DNA from: an uncultured Porphyromonadaceae bacterium
Lineage (GTDB): Bacteria > Bacteroidota > Bacteroidia > Bacteroidales > Muribaculaceae
Assembly: GCA_902495075.1 (NCBI GenBank)
Contig: CABUVO010000013.1
Location: forward strand, 39,468-103,467
Direction: 5' to 3'
DNA length: 64,000 nucleotides
Shown: positions 46,162-55,053 of the stretch, in pieces
Position numbering within the stretch: position 1 is the stretch's first letter
Layout: each line of letters starts with the position of its first letter
The notes under the pieces: generated by a model
Databases searched by the model: none
Seen by the model: the letters and a program-made list of their open reading frames with translations, nothing else
What the model was told of the DNA's origin: nothing
Made by a program: the position numbers and the translations under genes

Positions 46162-47037
46162 TTATTCTTTAACAATTGGATTGTCAATATTACATGCATC
46201 AAGTCCTGTCGAAGGACGCATCATCTCCGGAACATATGCCGGCAACTGCTCATATATACCCGATTCCTGAACATATTTCGGCTCGCTGCGACCATAGAGA
46301 CTGATTATGCGACGTGCCTTATCAGACGTTAAAGCTGCATATTTTTCCGGATGCTTGATATATAGCTTATGATCCGGTAGATTATGCTCAGTGCGGAAGA
46401 AATGCCATCCCACCTCGCCGTCAGTGTCAGAAAGATCAATTATTACCCCGGGCAAACCACCGAAATCGCGGGGAGCGGCCTTGTACGGAAGTTTGTCGGT
46501 AAACCATGCGATCCATTGTCTTCCCCCTTTCTCAAGAGTAGCCTTGCGGCAAGGGAGTCCTGCAATGTTTTCCACTCGATCAGTAATCTTCCAGTCATTG
46601 CCAAGACGCTCTTTCCCAAGATTAAACTCTTCCGTAAGCACTCGGTATACAGTCTGAAGCGAATCTGTCGACGTGTTGTAAAAATAGAAATCAGGAGTCA
46701 GACGATAATGCAAAGTCATATCACCTGTATTGGGATCGGAATTCTTCATACGCCAGCGATGTTCACCGAAACCTTCCCAACTCATATCGAGTGTCTCTTC
46801 GGGTCTGACAAGCACTATGCGATCCTCAAGAAAACGCATTCCTTGAGCTTTGTTATATAAATAATCGAACACATAACGCACGCCATAGATGCATGTATCT
46901 GCATTGGCGTAATATTTCTGCTGTGCCACTTCCATTTCTGCACGCATACGAGCCTCGCGTTCCGCCTGATCGGCAGACTGCTGCGCTACTGCGGTAATAG
47001 CACACGACAACGCTATAAAAATAAATATCTTTTTCAT
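46162..47037 (-). CDS. GLPGLI family exported protein
   Basis: A 291-residue protein with a signal peptide (about 1-18). The motif that names the GLPGLI family is present as DFGGLPGVIIDL near residue 195, within the conserved context AWFTDKLPY...GGLPG. The family is found in Bacteroidetes beside TonB receptors; its function is not known. The start overlaps the stop of the upstream protease gene by 4 bases (ATGA), indicating coupling. Confidence 0.87.
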   Translation of the reverse strand: MKKIFIFIALSCAITAVAQQSADQAEREARMRAEMEVAQQKYYANADTCIYGVRYVFDYLYNKAQGMRFLEDRIVLVRPEETLDMSWEGFGEHRWRMKNSDPNTGDMTLHYRLTPDFYFYNTSTDSLQTVYRVLTEEFNLGKERLGNDWKITDRVENIAGLPCRKATLEKGGRQWIAWFTDKLPYKAAPRDFGGLPGVIIDLSDTDGEVGWHFFRTEHNLPDHKLYIKHPEKYAALTSDKARRIISLYGRSEPKYVQESGIYEQLPAYVPEMMRPSTGLDACNIDNPIVKE

Positions 47038-47951
47038 TCGAATCGTTCAGTAATTAGAAAAACAGGGACGGAGTATTTATACACCATCTGTAAATTGCGA
47101 TAAGTATCAGGACGGGCATAAAGAGAGAATGTAGAGCTGATAAGTCCTATCAGATTCCCGCAATCATCGTAGACAGGACCTCCGCTTGCTCCGCGTCCAT
47201 AATCACTTGTTATATCAAGTATATATTTATACTGTCCCGTATATGCGTCTGACATAACCGAAGCATTCGACACCATTCCTTCCGTGAAATGGAATGTCGC
47301 GCCGCTCGGATTTGCAAGACAGTATGCAGGCGTACCCGGAACGGCATCTCCTCCGATATTCGCTGGAGTCAGCGGCTTGTCAAGAGGATTTACCTTAATG
47401 ATCGCCATGTCATTAATCGGATCAGTATAGAGAATAGACTCAACAGGATATACATACCCATCAAAATCCATTACAAACTGTGCCAATTGACCTGTTAGAC
47501 TTTTGCCAAGAGCACCGCTTAGCGCAATAGGGGCAATCACGTGATAGTTAGTAGCACATATGCCATCAGCAGTAAGAGCCACCGCAGAAGCCCCTGTATA
47601 CGCCGAATCACGCTGACTGCCTGGTGTGCGTTCGTATTTGCAATAAAGCAGCGAACTGGATTTGCATAGTTCAAACAGCTTGCGTGCGTCAAGTTTCTTC
47701 TTTAGCGGCTTTTTAAGGTCGGCTTTCCTCCCAACGTAGCCCTCGGTTAATGTCTCGGGAACTCGAGCACATACCGAATCGATAGAGAAAGATGGATTTC
47801 CCTTTAGCACGGCTCGAATTTTTGCAGTGCTCGCAGCAATCTTCGCACCATCATTGCGGAAGACAGGATGCTGCTCCGGATTATTCTGTCCGAAAAGACC
47901 CGTCGTGGCAATTGCAACTGCGAAAAGTGATGTAATAATTCTTATTTTCAT
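47034..47951 (-). CDS. Exported trypsin-like (S1) serine protease
   Basis: A 305-residue protein with a signal peptide (about 1-21). The chymotrypsin-fold triad can be read as His137 (ATNYHVIA), Asp181 (INDMAIIKV) and Ser256 (GRGASGGPVYD). About 90 residues precede the catalytic domain. There is no PDZ domain, so it is not a DegP/HtrA homologue, and no T9SS domain, so it likely stays in the periplasm. Its gene sits between the thioredoxin-like and GLPGLI genes. Confidence 0.88.
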   Translation of the reverse strand: MKIRIITSLFAVAIATTGLFGQNNPEQHPVFRNDGAKIAASTAKIRAVLKGNPSFSIDSVCARVPETLTEGYVGRKADLKKPLKKKLDARKLFELCKSSSLLYCKYERTPGSQRDSAYTGASAVALTADGICATNYHVIAPIALSGALGKSLTGQLAQFVMDFDGYVYPVESILYTDPINDMAIIKVNPLDKPLTPANIGGDAVPGTPAYCLANPSGATFHFTEGMVSNASVMSDAYTGQYKYILDITSDYGRGASGGPVYDDCGNLIGLISSTFSLYARPDTYRNLQMVYKYSVPVFLITERFE

Positions 47952-47975
47952 CTGTTAACTTGTTGACTAATATTT

Positions 47976-48878
47976 TTATTTTGCTCCGGTCTGAGCTTTC
48001 ACCTTCTGCATGTCTTCTCCAAATGAAAGTACTTTGCAGCGTAAATCTTCTGCTCCGGGAGCATTCTCTGCACTTAAGGTCTCAAGATCTCGAACTCTGC
48101 CTTTGTAATCATACCATTCCATGTTACGGTACATGAATTCATTGGAATATGCTTTTACGAGTGTTTCAAGAACGATATCCTGCCCCAATAGAGAGCCTAT
48201 CTCATCCCGGATATCAAACATACGGCGGAAAGCCGTACCATCAGTCCTGTTCAGAGTCTTAGGTAACAGATTCCATATCACAGAATCCGCAAACACCTCT
48301 GCAGACGCATCAGCAAGACTTTTGTCAGCAATCTCCCGGGCTTTACGTATGTCAAACTTCTGGAATCGAGACATAAGATCTCCAAGAAATGCCACATCGT
48401 TCCGTCCTCCTGCATATTCCTTATACATGTCCATTGCCTTGAGCGCACTGTCAATTTTCGACACAAAACTTTCGGCATCTTTGTCGGCTCCCCCCTCATA
48501 TTTCAACACTGTCGAACCGTCTGGTGCAATAAAAAGGAATGTAGGATATATCATCACACCGTAACGTTTGCGCAGCTCGGGGCCCTCACCTTCATCCATA
48601 TCCTGTTTCAAGCTTACAAAACGTGGGTTAAAGTAGTCACCACATGTTTTCTGCGGGAACACCTTGCGCGCCATCATCCGGCATGGTCCGCACGTCTTGA
48701 TGTAACAGTCTATAAATACGAGCTTATTCTCAGCCTTGGCTTTTGCACACGCTTCAGCAAAAGGTATGCTGTCAAAACATATACCTTCCTTCGAATCCTG
48801 CGCCTCCTGTGCAGAAACCGGCATTGCCATATAAAATGCCAATACAATAAGGCTGAAAATCCATACTATATTTTTCAT
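47976..48878 (-). CDS. Exported thioredoxin-like protein
   Basis: A 300-residue protein with a signal peptide (about 1-24), followed by a thioredoxin fold (about 38-160) with the active motif C63-G-P-C66 and the cis-proline block YPTFLF. CGPC is the classic reducing thioredoxin motif. The remaining 140 residues are helical and unassigned. In a locus with exported proteases and a SusCD pair, it could reduce disulfides in imported proteins or peptides, or mature locus products. Both are inferences. Confidence 0.87.
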   Translation of the reverse strand: MKNIVWIFSLIVLAFYMAMPVSAQEAQDSKEGICFDSIPFAEACAKAKAENKLVFIDCYIKTCGPCRMMARKVFPQKTCGDYFNPRFVSLKQDMDEGEGPELRKRYGVMIYPTFLFIAPDGSTVLKYEGGADKDAESFVSKIDSALKAMDMYKEYAGGRNDVAFLGDLMSRFQKFDIRKAREIADKSLADASAEVFADSVIWNLLPKTLNRTDGTAFRRMFDIRDEIGSLLGQDIVLETLVKAYSNEFMYRNMEWYDYKGRVRDLETLSAENAPGAEDLRCKVLSFGEDMQKVKAQTGAK

Positions 48879-48913
48879 TTCTCTTAATCAATTTGATTCA
48901 ACCCAACTAATTG

Positions 48914-49894
48914 TTATTTTCCCCCAGCCATTGCAGCCAAGTCAACACCTTTTGACAGGAAATAATCCACAACCATATTATATTTTTCATTTAGCAACGG
49001 ATAGTAGCGTTCCGGATACTTCTTTACAAATTCTTCTGGTGTATAGTATAGAGCCTGCCGTATGTATTCGAAGAAAAGATCTCGAGTACCATCTTTGCGA
49101 TATTCGCTAATATAGTATGAGCCTTCTATTTCGAACTGACTATTCTGCGTGCCGAAATGCTCGGTAATATATATTGGAATCCCTCTATTGAGAGGACAAT
49201 TCTCATCGCGGGTATACTTCGAATCCACAAGCTTTGTCTCAAAATCTATACCATCCCGGAAATTGGCAGGTTCCGCATACTTGCCGCTGCGTATGGCATT
49301 TTCAAGCGCGGTGTAGAATATAACGGCTGCAACTCTCTTCGGACCCTCTGGATTGCGACCATCGATCTCAGATTTCTTGAAACTGATTGTCCAATAGTCG
49401 AAACCATTGGTTTTCATAGGTTGAAAATACTTGCTTATTATGTCGCCATAACCATCTGCGGAACTCTGGTTGTCCCGGTCCTCGTTATCCTCACTTCCAT
49501 AAGGAAGAGCCCGGAAGTTCTCCATCAGGTAAACCTTTACAGGAAAAACAGCATCGACATCCTCTTTATCCATATATTTAAAAACACGTTTTTTAAGGAA
49601 GTCTACATAGAAAGGCATATCAGAGGCAGGCACATCGTTACCATAATAAGTATTGTCGGTGCCCACTGATGTCCATTTTCGGTTCAGATCCTGCACGGTT
49701 ATATCCTTATAGATCACGTATATGCCATATTCATCATGAATTGCTTCCAGTTCCTTGTCGAAATCATTGTTACCCTGAGGGAACTCGAAACGCACCACAG
49801 AATAATCGCCCGATGGTGTTAGTTTATCTTCATCGGAGCACGAAGGCATAATCAAACCAAGTGCAAGGGCTATTGTAAATATTTTGAATTTCAT
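48914..49894 (-). CDS. Lipoprotein of unknown function, possibly a degenerate metallopeptidase-like SusCD partner
   Basis: A 326-residue lipoprotein (lipobox IMPSC, Cys19). It lies between susD and the thioredoxin-like gene. The organisation (DKELEAIHDEYGIYVIYK near the N-terminus, helix-rich C-terminus) loosely resembles the putative zinc-binding metallopeptidase lipoproteins found next to peptide-type SusCD pairs. No HExxH motif can be seen; the corresponding region reads FFEYIRQAL. If the resemblance is real, the enzyme has lost its zinc site and may act as a binding protein. Family assignment is uncertain. Confidence 0.6.
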   Translation of the reverse strand: MKFKIFTIALALGLIMPSCSDEDKLTPSGDYSVVRFEFPQGNNDFDKELEAIHDEYGIYVIYKDITVQDLNRKWTSVGTDNTYYGNDVPASDMPFYVDFLKKRVFKYMDKEDVDAVFPVKVYLMENFRALPYGSEDNEDRDNQSSADGYGDIISKYFQPMKTNGFDYWTISFKKSEIDGRNPEGPKRVAAVIFYTALENAIRSGKYAEPANFRDGIDFETKLVDSKYTRDENCPLNRGIPIYITEHFGTQNSQFEIEGSYYISEYRKDGTRDLFFEYIRQALYYTPEEFVKKYPERYYPLLNEKYNMVVDYFLSKGVDLAAMAGGK

Positions 49895-49904
49895 AACTAC
49901 CTTT

Positions 49905-51440
49905 TTAGAATGAAGTGCTTGGACGCGGAGCAGGACCGAGAGGATTCTGTTCCAGGGCAGAATTCTGTTCGAGTGCTACATCCGGGAATGGAATTGTATA
50001 TTGAGGATCACCTTGAGAAAGTGTATATTCGACTCCGGTATTTTCTCCTGTATACCAGACATGCTTTATTTCCGGCATGCCCCACCTGCGTAAATCATAC
50101 CAGCGGAAGTCTTCGAAACAAAGTTCGCGACGCCGTTCCTCTCTGACAAATTTTATCAGCGAATTCTGATCGGATGCCGAAGCATCAGTATAAGTGGCAG
50201 GTGTGAAACGCTTGCGGCGAAGGTCATTCAATGCCTTGACAGATTTTCCTATACCGTCTCCACCGAGCATAGCCTCAGCTTCAGCATAGTTGAGATATGC
50301 CTCTGCAAGACGGAAACTGCGTCCAAATGTAAATGTCTCGGTGAGAGTAAGGTAATACGAGCCACTTTTGCTCATATTCACTTTTCCAAATGCATGCGGC
50401 ATATATTCACCATCTACACGTAAGCGGCTGCGTGTGATATAGCGTGATTTACGAAGGTCGCCCTCTTCAAACGAATTCATCAATTCCGGTGAAGCGCGGA
50501 AGAAAGCGTGGCTATACGACAAATTGTCAGCAGCCCACCCAACATAGTCATCAAGATTGCCATATATCCAGATGGTTTCCGTAGAATTGGTGTATGAATG
50601 GAAATCATTATAATACAATACACCATTAGAATCATATTCGGGGATGCTGTTAAGATCGTTAAGCTTAAAACGGTCATCGTCCATCACCAATTTTGCATAT
50701 TCCGCAGCTTTCTCCCAATTTTCCATATAAAGATACGTGCGTGAGAAAAGAAGATAAACCATTGGCAAACTTGTGCGGGCATCATCTTTCCAATATGGAG
50801 CATCCGACAGACCCTTGTAGAGCCTTTCAGCCTCAGAGAGCTCAGCGAGGATGAAATCATATACCTCGCGTACGCTTGCACGTGCCATGAGACGCTGCTC
50901 TATCTGCGATGTTTTCTTCAGGGGCACACCGGGTGCTGCGGGATCTACATTGTATGGTTTTGCAAATATATTTATGAGCTTGAAATAGTGGAATGCGCGC
51001 AGAGCGTGAGCCTGTGCAAGAACCAAATCTATGTTTTCCTGCGTATCACTCACCTGTCCGATATAATCGATCACTGCATTGCAACCAAGAATCAGCTCAT
51101 AATAAGGCATATAGATATCAGTGGTGCTGTAACCGCTTTGATTCAACAGAGAATAAAGATTGGGTTGCCAGGAGAACGGGGCAATGAAACGGTTCACGTC
51201 CAGTCCGATAGGAGCCGGCTGATATGGAGCGGCAGCCACATCATCGTCCATAAGATTGAGAAAAAGGTTGAAACGCTGTTTCCCTTTAAGCGGATAAGCG
51301 TTGCCAAGAAGCATCTCATTGAGTGACGCGGCATCCCTTGGCACAAACTCGCTCACGGCTTTCGGCTCAAGAAAGTCGCAACCTGAAAGCGTTGTTACCA
51401 AAAATAATGCCGATATGCATTTTATAATTGTTGTTTTCAT
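49905..51440 (-). CDS. SusD/RagB-family nutrient-binding outer membrane lipoprotein
   Basis: A 511-residue surface lipoprotein (lipobox TLSGC, Cys21) with the SusD helical TPR-like scaffold: the N-terminal block ALRAFHYFKLINIFAKPYN, and the C-terminal RREL...YDLRRWG segment typical of RagB/SusD. It forms the lid over the adjacent SusC channel and holds substrate. Neighbouring genes encode proteases and no glycoside hydrolase, so peptide rather than glycan cargo is inferred, as for RagAB of Porphyromonas. Confidence 0.94.
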   Translation of the reverse strand: MKTTIIKCISALFLVTTLSGCDFLEPKAVSEFVPRDAASLNEMLLGNAYPLKGKQRFNLFLNLMDDDVAAAPYQPAPIGLDVNRFIAPFSWQPNLYSLLNQSGYSTTDIYMPYYELILGCNAVIDYIGQVSDTQENIDLVLAQAHALRAFHYFKLINIFAKPYNVDPAAPGVPLKKTSQIEQRLMARASVREVYDFILAELSEAERLYKGLSDAPYWKDDARTSLPMVYLLFSRTYLYMENWEKAAEYAKLVMDDDRFKLNDLNSIPEYDSNGVLYYNDFHSYTNSTETIWIYGNLDDYVGWAADNLSYSHAFFRASPELMNSFEEGDLRKSRYITRSRLRVDGEYMPHAFGKVNMSKSGSYYLTLTETFTFGRSFRLAEAYLNYAEAEAMLGGDGIGKSVKALNDLRRKRFTPATYTDASASDQNSLIKFVREERRRELCFEDFRWYDLRRWGMPEIKHVWYTGENTGVEYTLSQGDPQYTIPFPDVALEQNSALEQNPLGPAPRPSTSF

Positions 51441-51445
51441 ATTTA

Positions 51446-54400
51446 TCAGAAGCTAATATTGAGACCGAAAGAGAATATTTTGGGCTGAACGCTCTCTCCA
51501 AGTTCAGGGTCAAAACCGTTCCACTTTTTGCTGGCAATTACGAAGAGATTATTGACATTGGCACTAAATGAACAGTTCTGGGCTCGGAACTTATTGCAGA
51601 TCTTCTTGGGAAGATAATACGTAAGAGAAAGCTGAGAGCAGCGGAAGAACGATGCATCAGCAACGCGTGCATCTGAATATGCCCACATGCTGTAGCGGTT
51701 GTTGGCTATCGAACCATCGGGCAAAGCAAGGTTGATGTCGTTGGAAATCACGGATGTGTAAAGTGCAGGAATATTGGTATGCGCTTCATCTCCCGGTTGC
51801 TTCCAGCGATCGTTGAGCTGGCGCGACAACTGCGAGTATGGACTCGGCAACTTGCCGTTGTTAAACAGGTTGTAAGGATTCGGAAGACGCTTTTTCGCAC
51901 CTAACAACGCTGAAAAATTCGCTGAAATTGAGAATTCCTTCCAACGTATACGGGTGTTGATACCTCCGGTGAAGTATGGAGTTGTCTGCCCTGAATACAC
52001 AAGGAATGTAAGGGGATCGGTGTTCACACTTGGATCACTACCATCAATCTTATTGAATGTGGGATAACCTGTTTTGGGATCAAGACCGGCAAATGAATAC
52101 GACCAGAAACTCGAGAGCGGATAGCCGGCGCGAAGCATACGGTTGCTACTGCCTGCCAGATAGTCGCTCTTGGTGGTTTCATCAGCACGCACAAGATCCT
52201 CGTTATTTCCTACACGGTTCCAGTTCTTGGAGGCGTTGATTCCTATTGTCCACGCAAAATCCTTGGTGTGGAACGGAGTGAAATTCAATGTCACCTCAAC
52301 ACCCTCGTTATATATGATACCACCATTCAGAGGCATATTCTTCATACCGTATTCCTCCGGTATCGGCTGGCTTACAATCACATTCGACCGACGTCCATAA
52401 TACTCAAGATTAAGTGTGACTCCTTTTAGGAACTGCAGATCCAGACCGAAGTTCCAGGATCTTGTGCTTTCCCACTTAAGATAGGGATTCGGAAGACTGG
52501 AAATCGTGGTATAGAACTCATTGTAGCCACCAAGAATACCTCCATAGCTGGCAATAAGATCCGGACTAACCGACTGCACCACATTACCTTGAATACCATA
52601 TGTGGCACGCAAGTTAAGCTGGTTGAGCCATGTCAGATGGTTGCGAACAAATCCCATCTCACCCATACGCCAGTTGAAACCGAATGAATAGGTAGGATTG
52701 AAACGGTGATTGGTATCCTGACCGAAACGGTTTGAAGCATCCTGACGCACATTGGCGTTAAATACGTATGTGTCTTTAAGAGAGTATGCGAGAGTTGCAA
52801 AATATGAGAGATAGTTGCTCGTATAGTTGTAGCTCCTCAAGCCTCCGGCATCATAAAGGTAGTCAAGAGCGCCCCATTGGATTGAGGAGTTATCACGGCC
52901 TATGGGCTGGATGTTATTGGGATAAGTCGGACTTACCATGATCTCACCGCGGTCAGGCTCATAACCGAACATCGTTGAGCTGCTGCTCTTGCTCGCAACC
53001 GAGCGCATCTGCATCGCAGCCATGGCGTTGATCCTGTGTATGTCGTTGAAAGTTTTCTGGAACACAAACTTATGCTGCATGTCATACGATGTGGAGCGGG
53101 AATTGTTGATTCGGAGCATACCTCCGAAAGGCATCAGCGCGGCGTTAAACTTCTCCGATCCTGATTTTTCAGTACCGGCAGGATAACCTCGATAGTTCTG
53201 CTCTATATAATTAGTAGTCTCACCATCGTAGACATCAGTGGTATTCGAACTTACGCCCATATTACCAACCAACTGGTATGTAAGCCAGTCAAAAATCTTG
53301 ACATCAAGGTTCAATGAAAAATTATATGATGAAGACTTGTTTTTCGAATAACTGTTCTCTATCTCATTGAATATGTTGTAACCACTGCGAAGCGAGCCGA
53401 TGTCGCGCATATTCATTGAATAGGTGTAGTAACTGTCATAATAAACAGGTTTCCCATTCATATCATACGCCGGCACAGCGCGAGATGTGTTCTGCGCATA
53501 GCTCTGTGGAGACACGTTGGGACCAAAACTCTTCGAGTCGGAGTTTGTACCATTGACGCTGAAACTGAGTCGCACGCGATTCGAAATCTGGGAATTGACA
53601 ACCAATCGCGTTGTCAGACGGCTTTGATCATTGCCTCTCTCGGTTCCATTGGTAAGGTTGTAACCCACAGAAGCATTATACGTGACTTTCTTCGTTCCTC
53701 CAGATACGCTCACGTTATGACTCGTACTTACGGAATTACGTAGAAGAAGATCAAACCAGTCGGTATTGCCGGTCTCAAGGAACTCAAGATTTCGCGCAAA
53801 TTCCGACTCACTTATCATATGCTTATTGTACATCGCCATGAGACCCTCGTAGCTATATGGCTGCGCAATCGGTTCTTCCTGATAGCGGGCACCAGCCTCA
53901 TAGGCTTCCTTGCTGAACTGTATGCGCTCTTTCGAGTTCATATAGTTGAACATTTTATAGTTGGGACGCATGCGCACCGAGACATTTCCGGTGTAGCTCA
54001 CACTCGTGCGTTCTGCCGAACCTTTCTTGGTGGTTATGACAATTACTCCATTAGATGCCTTAGAACCATATATTGCTGTTGCGGAAGCATCCTTCAGCAC
54101 TGTGATGGTTTCTATATCCTGAGGGTTAAGCCACGAAATCTGGTTTGTGATAACGTTACGCATATCTTCTGTCAATGCGGAGCTGGCATCAATCGATAGA
54201 GGATCACTCTGAATAATGCCATCAACAACCCACAATGGGTCTGTGTTACCCATAATGGTTGACGTACCACGGATAGTGATCGAAGGCTTGGCACCGACGC
54301 GTGTCGATGAGTTCGTGACCACCATACCCGAAATCTTGCCTTGGAGCATCTGGTCGATAGATGTCATAGCCGGCATCATCACATCCTCTGCTTTCACAGT

Positions 54401-54859
54401 AGTGTACGCCCCTACCATATCTTTTCGCGGAAGAGTGCTGTAACCGGTCTCCACCACAAGCTCTTGAAGCATGTTATTGCTCTTAAGCTCCACTTTGACA
54501 GGCTTGCCCACAGATGCCTTGAGTGTTACCGGCTCCATACCTACAGATGAAACCGTAATGGTAAATTCCTTTGCCTGACCTTTAACAGGAAGTGTAAAGT
54601 TACCGTCTGCATCAGTCATGACACCGGTCTTTGTTCCTTTGAGGATAACTGTTGCTCCGGGAATCGGCTCACCACCTGCTTCCACAACAATACCTTTTAT
54701 GACTCCTGCCTTCACCTTTGTTGCTGTGGTAGACGTTGATGACGTCTGCCCCATCGCCGTTACAGGAGGAATCATAATTGTTGTCAGCAGACATGCCGTA
54801 ACTATCACACAACTCAACGTGCGCGGCACACTAACTCCTTGTTTATTAAATTTAATCAT
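51446..54859 (-). CDS. SusC/RagA-family TonB-linked outer membrane transporter
   Basis: A 1137-residue TonB-dependent importer. A signal sequence (to about residue 38) is followed by a carboxypeptidase-regulatory-like domain (about 50-135, IKGIVVEAGGEPIPGATV), the plug domain with the SusC-type LQELVVETGYS box and YGSKASNGVIVITTKKG, and a beta barrel ending in the terminal phenylalanine of SFGLNISF. It pairs with the SusD protein 5 bases downstream. First gene of the operon with a promoter at 54905-54936. Confidence 0.96.
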   Translation of the reverse strand: MIKFNKQGVSVPRTLSCVIVTACLLTTIMIPPVTAMGQTSSTSTTATKVKAGVIKGIVVEAGGEPIPGATVILKGTKTGVMTDADGNFTLPVKGQAKEFTITVSSVGMEPVTLKASVGKPVKVELKSNNMLQELVVETGYSTLPRKDMVGAYTTVKAEDVMMPAMTSIDQMLQGKISGMVVTNSSTRVGAKPSITIRGTSTIMGNTDPLWVVDGIIQSDPLSIDASSALTEDMRNVITNQISWLNPQDIETITVLKDASATAIYGSKASNGVIVITTKKGSAERTSVSYTGNVSVRMRPNYKMFNYMNSKERIQFSKEAYEAGARYQEEPIAQPYSYEGLMAMYNKHMISESEFARNLEFLETGNTDWFDLLLRNSVSTSHNVSVSGGTKKVTYNASVGYNLTNGTERGNDQSRLTTRLVVNSQISNRVRLSFSVNGTNSDSKSFGPNVSPQSYAQNTSRAVPAYDMNGKPVYYDSYYTYSMNMRDIGSLRSGYNIFNEIENSYSKNKSSSYNFSLNLDVKIFDWLTYQLVGNMGVSSNTTDVYDGETTNYIEQNYRGYPAGTEKSGSEKFNAALMPFGGMLRINNSRSTSYDMQHKFVFQKTFNDIHRINAMAAMQMRSVASKSSSSTMFGYEPDRGEIMVSPTYPNNIQPIGRDNSSIQWGALDYLYDAGGLRSYNYTSNYLSYFATLAYSLKDTYVFNANVRQDASNRFGQDTNHRFNPTYSFGFNWRMGEMGFVRNHLTWLNQLNLRATYGIQGNVVQSVSPDLIASYGGILGGYNEFYTTISSLPNPYLKWESTRSWNFGLDLQFLKGVTLNLEYYGRRSNVIVSQPIPEEYGMKNMPLNGGIIYNEGVEVTLNFTPFHTKDFAWTIGINASKNWNRVGNNEDLVRADETTKSDYLAGSSNRMLRAGYPLSSFWSYSFAGLDPKTGYPTFNKIDGSDPSVNTDPLTFLVYSGQTTPYFTGGINTRIRWKEFSISANFSALLGAKKRLPNPYNLFNNGKLPSPYSQLSRQLNDRWKQPGDEAHTNIPALYTSVISNDINLALPDGSIANNRYSMWAYSDARVADASFFRCSQLSLTYYLPKKICNKFRAQNCSFSANVNNLFVIASKKWNGFDPELGESVQPKIFSFGLNISF

Positions 54860-54904
54860 TAGTGATCTAATTGATGTTAGGTTGTTCGTTACTATTCTCC
54901 GCTA

Positions 54905-54936
54905 CAAATATAAACACATTTTTTACTTTACACAAC
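54905..54936 (-). promoter_or_regulatory. Promoter of the SusCD-peptidase operon
   Basis: Minus-strand -7 box TATATTTG (54912-54905), with GTTG at the -33 position 20 bp upstream. The leader before the susC ATG is about 40 nt. Confidence 0.6.
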
Positions 54937-54964
54937 ATTTTTATACAAATTTTATCAAAATTAT

Positions 54965-54995
54965 TTTGTAAAAAGCTAAAATTGTTTTACATTTG
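54965..54995 (+). promoter_or_regulatory. Promoter of the Thr-Gly repeat protein gene
   Basis: TTTG (54965-54968), a 19-bp spacer and TACATTTG (54988-54995) match the Bacteroidetes consensus. The leader is about 55 nt. Confidence 0.65.
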
Positions 54996-55053
54996 TCGCA
55001 AACTTCAAGTAATTACCTTTACAAAACAACAATAACAACATAAATTAATTATT

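Noticed and set aside
47034..47951. DegP/HtrA assignment for the S1 protease
   Set aside because: No PDZ domain follows the catalytic domain.
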